Source: CAXXOK01 sp035399245
GTDB lineage: Bacteria; Bacillota; Clostridia; Christensenellales; Aristaeellaceae
Assembly: GCA_035399245.1 (NCBI GenBank)
Contig: DAOPIR010000115.1
Span: 1 to 9,304, forward strand
Direction: 5' to 3'
DNA length: 9,304 nucleotides
The translations under genes and the position numbers were made by a program. Below the pieces are notes generated by a model that was not told where the DNA came from, ran no database searches, and was given only the letters and a program-made list of their open reading frames with translations. Of this stretch, positions 6,795-9,304 are shown in pieces. Position 1 is the first letter of the stretch. The number at the start of each line of letters is the position of its first letter.

Positions 6795-8921
6795 CTATAA
6801 AACATTGTTGACAGGAACCAGCGTGTCATCCTTGATGATCGTGTATTGGTCGATAATCGTGTTATCGGCGGATTTATAAACGGTGATGGAAAAAGACGTA
6901 TCGGTAACCTCAACGTTTGCGTAAATCGCTTCATATTCCTGCCAACGCACCGCGCAATAGTCCATATCGCCCTTATGCAGATCGTAAAACTGGCTGCCGC
7001 TGGAGGTGGCCATGGTGACGTACACTGTGCCGATGGGATTGATAACCGTGGTCTCATCACCGGTCTGCGCCACGCCGCCAAGCATTTGGTAGGTGCGTGT
7101 ATAGCAGTGGTCATGGCCGGACAGCGCGACATCGATATCATATTTATCGATCATGGGCACCAGGTATTTTCGCCAGCTGAGGATGATGGGCTCCTGGGAG
7201 TGCGAGCCCGAGCTGTAAACCGAGTGGTGAAACACGAGGATTTTCCAGATGATATCGTCGCCCGCGGCGGCGATAGCTTCGCCGATAAAGGCGTCGTGAT
7301 CCTCGATGTCAAAGGCGTTTGTATTGAGATCGATAAACAGGGTTTTGCCATAGGTGAACCAGTAATCGTTGCCTGCCATGGACTTGCCATAGGTTTCGGA
7401 TTCGTTGGGCGTGTTGAAATGGTCGGCGTACGAGTACCACACATCGTGATTGCCGATCGTAGGCGCATAGGGGACGGATGTCAGGATTTCCGGCGCAAAA
7501 AAGCTTTCGTACTGCTCTTCTTTGTATTCCGATTCCACCTGGTCTCCGGCACAAAGGATGAAACTGGTGTCGGGGAAGGTGGAAAGCGCCATTTCCAGCG
7601 TTGCGTTCCAACCACGGGAATCACGATTGCGCGCCCCGCTGCTGCCGATCTGCGGATCGCCGACGAAGATAAAATTGTACGTGTCGGTGTGGCGCGTGGA
7701 AAAATGATAAACCTGGCTGTAGCTGTAACCGGTGGAAAAGCGGTATACATACTCGGTATCCGGCTGCAGGCCGGTGGCCGTGGCCCAATTTGCCATATAA
7801 CCGCTGGAATTGCAGTGCTCGCCGTAGAACGTCTGCGCCGTGTCTGCCGGGAAGGCATCGCCCGTCATATCGGCTTTGGGCGCGACCTGTAAAATGGTCT
7901 GATTTTCGCTGCGGTGCTTGCAGTACCAGTTGAAATTCATTTCGGTCTCATTGGCGCCCGGCTGCAAGGTGACGTCCAGCACATACTCAAGCACCGATAC
8001 CGTGGCAGGCTCGCTGGCCGCATAACCGGGTTTTTGGGCATAGCGCACCAGATATTCACCCGCGTGCAGGCCGGTTACAGCGCCGTCCTTGCAGGGCTGC
8101 CAGGTATCGCTGCCTGTGACCATGTACTCCATATCAGGGGTCGTGCCGACGATGCTGCCGTCATAGTCGTCAGTGCTCGTAGGCGTAGTTGCGGTCAGCC
8201 CTTCCGGTGCGGACTGCAGCAGAACGGGCGTGGAATAGGTAACGCACAGCATGGGCGCTTTGTCCGCGCTCTTGTTATGGCTGTAGGCCACACGGCTGCC
8301 ATCGCCCTGAATGATAAAGGAGATCGCGTTGCCGTATTGCCAGTCGGGCTTATCGATGATCTGCTGGACCAGGACCGACAGATCCGGCGTTTGCTGATCC
8401 TCGCCGGCGCGGTTTTCGGTGTGCCAGCGCAGCGGATTTTCGTCGTTTGACTGCCACAGGATGGCACCGATGGTCAGACGCGAGGAGATGGCATAGGCGG
8501 TGTTATCCTCCGTTTCCTCGGGCATTGGCGCAGCGTTTGCGCTGTCCTCGGCCGCGATGGTCAGGCTGAACGGATCGGGAGACGAGTTGGAACCATAGAC
8601 TGTAAACTGGATATAGGCGTTTATAATCTGCGCGCCGGCAGGTACCTGCAGGTTGTCAAACCGGAGGTACACCAGCTGCGCATCGTTATCATCTGCGTTG
8701 CCGGGGTGCTCGCACCCCAGCTCCAGATGCGTGCTTTCAAAGTGAAGGCTTCCGTTTGATTTCAGCTCCTCCATATCGTCGTCATCCGTCAGGATCGGCG
8801 CGGTGATGGTGTAGGTTTGGATGTCGTCGCTTGCCAGGCAAGCTTGGAAAGGGATGACGACGGCCAGCATACATACGGCGAGCAGAACAAGGAATGTTTT
8901 GAAAAAGTCGGTTTTGTTCAT
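6795..8921 (-). CDS. Secreted multidomain calcineurin-like (purple acid phosphatase-related) phosphoesterase
   Basis: A 708-residue exported protein. Residues 1-30 form a signal peptide (basic start, hydrophobic core to about 27, likely cut after CLA). Residues about 36-230 are a beta-sandwich of the kind with YLRFDNLQVPAGAQI and YIQF, later TPDLSVLVQQIID and a GN-x(5)-I-x-G-x-G segment, often found on secreted enzymes. Residues about 236-311 are a small repeat-type domain with LHAGEYLVRYA. Residues about 313-411 resemble the fibronectin-like N-terminal domain of purple acid phosphatases, with GLQPDTEYVYRF. The catalytic domain (about 415-685) has metal motifs GDPQ 421-424, GD at 459-460, GNHD 490-493, FHH 564-566 and GHDHCYTR 602-609. 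Motif I has Gln at position 424 where many family members have His, and the PAP tyrosine position after GD is Glu463. No LPXTG or S-layer anchor is seen, so it is probably released. ATG 8921 follows AGGAGGA by 6 bases. Substrate unknown. Confidence 0.9.
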   Translation of the reverse strand: MNKTDFFKTFLVLLAVCMLAVVIPFQACLASDDIQTYTITAPILTDDDDMEELKSNGSLHFESTHLELGCEHPGNADDNDAQLVYLRFDNLQVPAGAQIINAYIQFTVYGSNSSPDPFSLTIAAEDSANAAPMPEETEDNTAYAISSRLTIGAILWQSNDENPLRWHTENRAGEDQQTPDLSVLVQQIIDKPDWQYGNAISFIIQGDGSRVAYSHNKSADKAPMLCVTYSTPVLLQSAPEGLTATTPTSTDDYDGSIVGTTPDMEYMVTGSDTWQPCKDGAVTGLHAGEYLVRYAQKPGYAASEPATVSVLEYVLDVTLQPGANETEMNFNWYCKHRSENQTILQVAPKADMTGDAFPADTAQTFYGEHCNSSGYMANWATATGLQPDTEYVYRFSTGYSYSQVYHFSTRHTDTYNFIFVGDPQIGSSGARNRDSRGWNATLEMALSTFPDTSFILCAGDQVESEYKEEQYESFFAPEILTSVPYAPTIGNHDVWYSYADHFNTPNESETYGKSMAGNDYWFTYGKTLFIDLNTNAFDIEDHDAFIGEAIAAAGDDIIWKILVFHHSVYSSGSHSQEPIILSWRKYLVPMIDKYDIDVALSGHDHCYTRTYQMLGGVAQTGDETTVINPIGTVYVTMATSSGSQFYDLHKGDMDYCAVRWQEYEAIYANVEVTDTSFSITVYKSADNTIIDQYTIIKDDTLVPVNNVL

Positions 8922-8943
8922 GGGTAATCCTCCTGCGTTTATA

Positions 8944-8968
8944 GCGGAAAAAGAAAAGGCTTTTCCGC
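8944..8968 (-). other. Hairpin in the 5' leader of the phosphoesterase mRNA
   Basis: GCGGAAAA (8944-8951) and TTTTCCGC (8961-8968) form an 8-pair stem with a 9-base loop, ending about 9 bases before the ribosome binding site on the - strand. It may influence mRNA stability or translation. No T-run follows, so termination is unlikely. Confidence 0.4.
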
Positions 8969-9011
8969 CTGTCAGTCCGTGTAAACGATCCGGAATTGTA
9001 AAAACAATGAC

Positions 9012-9040
9012 ATTTTAAAATACCACAAAAAACTGGTAAA
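9012..9040 (-). promoter_or_regulatory. Sigma-A-type promoter of the phosphoesterase gene
   Basis: On the - strand TTTACC (9040-9035) is followed after 17 bases by TAAAAT (9017-9012), matching the -35 box at 4 of 6 and the -10 box at 5 of 6. Transcription would start near 9005, giving a leader of about 84 bases. A small dyad, ATTGT-N4-ACAAT (8995-9008), lies over the predicted start, and GGTA/TACC (9035-9047) covers the -35 box. Either could be a protein site, but both are short. Confidence 0.6.
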
Positions 9041-9047
9041 GTATACC

Positions 9048-9182
9048 TTTGTCCGGAGTATTTCTGCTGTATAAATGCTGACTGCCACAGCGGGAACAGG
9101 GCAGCAAAATGGCGGCTGCAGGCCAATCCGCCGGCTGTTTTGCGAAAGGATCCGTTTATTTGCCGAATGTTGCCGCATATGC
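9048..9182. other. Spacer between divergent promoters
   Basis: This stretch separates the phosphoesterase and tRNA promoters. No open frame with a ribosome binding site was seen. GCAAAA/TTTTGC (9104-9143) and GGCGG/CCGCC (9111-9132) are complementary, but a 5-base bulge would separate the stems; nothing else was recognised. Confidence 0.5.
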
Positions 9183-9211
9183 TTGACATCCCAGCGGATG
9201 GCTCGTATAAT
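9183..9211 (+). promoter_or_regulatory. Consensus sigma-A promoter of tRNA-Gln
   Basis: TTGACA (9183-9188) and TATAAT (9206-9211) are both perfect consensus boxes with the ideal 17-base spacing. Transcription would begin near 9218, about 11 bases before the tRNA 5' end. Such a strong promoter is typical of stable RNA genes. Confidence 0.92.
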
Positions 9212-9228
9212 AAACAAGCACAAAATTT

Positions 9229-9302
9229 TGGGGAATTGTGTAATGGTAGCACCTACGACTCTGACTCGTATTGTCTAGGTTCGAATCCTAGTTCCCCAGC
9301 CA
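9229..9302 (+). tRNA. trnQ: tRNA-Gln (anticodon CUG)
   Basis: A complete cloverleaf of 74 bases. The acceptor stem is TGGGGAA (9229-9235) with TTCCCCA (9292-9298), followed by discriminator G and encoded CCA (9300-9302). The D stem is GTG/CAC with GG in its loop. The anticodon stem TACGA/TCGTA encloses the loop CTCTGAC, giving anticodon CTG at 9261-9263. The T arm is CTAGG-TTCGAAT-CCTAG (9275-9291). It reads CAG codons. The window ends two bases later, so further tRNAs in the transcript cannot be excluded. Confidence 0.96.
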
Positions 9303-9304
9303 TT

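Noticed and set aside
1..9304. CRISPR array, toxin-antitoxin, phage or defence system
   Set aside because: No regularly spaced direct repeats, no small paired genes and no defence, integrase or transposase domains were seen on either strand.

Overview
The window most likely comes from a Gram-positive, anaerobe-type member of the Firmicutes (Clostridia), with moderately high GC by eye. The grounds are strong AGGAGG-type ribosome binding sites, a TTG start codon, the form of the tRNA-Gln(CUG) with an encoded CCA, and the gene families present. No species can be named from the sequence alone.

Positions 1-5632 (+ strand) hold most of an oligopeptide/dipeptide ABC importer operon in the classical order: binding protein (cut by the left edge), two permeases, two ATPases. 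The binding-protein gene is separated from the permease genes by a long, almost perfect hairpin. After that the four genes are tightly packed, with gaps of 4 and 6 bases and then an 8-base overlap. The binding protein would capture peptides outside the cell, OppB/OppC form the channel, and OppD/OppF hydrolyse ATP.

Positions 5633-5910 lie between convergent genes. They hold a roughly 220-base element bounded by imperfect 31-base terminal inverted repeats, each of which is itself a strong hairpin. It looks like a miniature inverted-repeat element that also supplies outward-facing, terminator-like hairpins for both converging transcripts.

Positions 5911-8921 (- strand) hold a large secreted, multidomain calcineurin-like (purple-acid-phosphatase-related) phosphoesterase and, downstream of it, a nucleoside phosphorylase-family protein. 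A 113-base gap with a 15-base perfect palindrome separates them. One reading is that the pair scavenges extracellular nucleotides: phosphate is removed outside the cell, and imported nucleosides are cleaved inside. This is inference only.

Positions 8922-9228 are a divergent control region with a sigma-A-type promoter for the phosphoesterase and a consensus promoter for a tRNA-Gln(CUG) gene, whose CCA end lies two bases from the right edge. The protein-coding content is ordinary; the least explained part is the structured element at 5669-5896.
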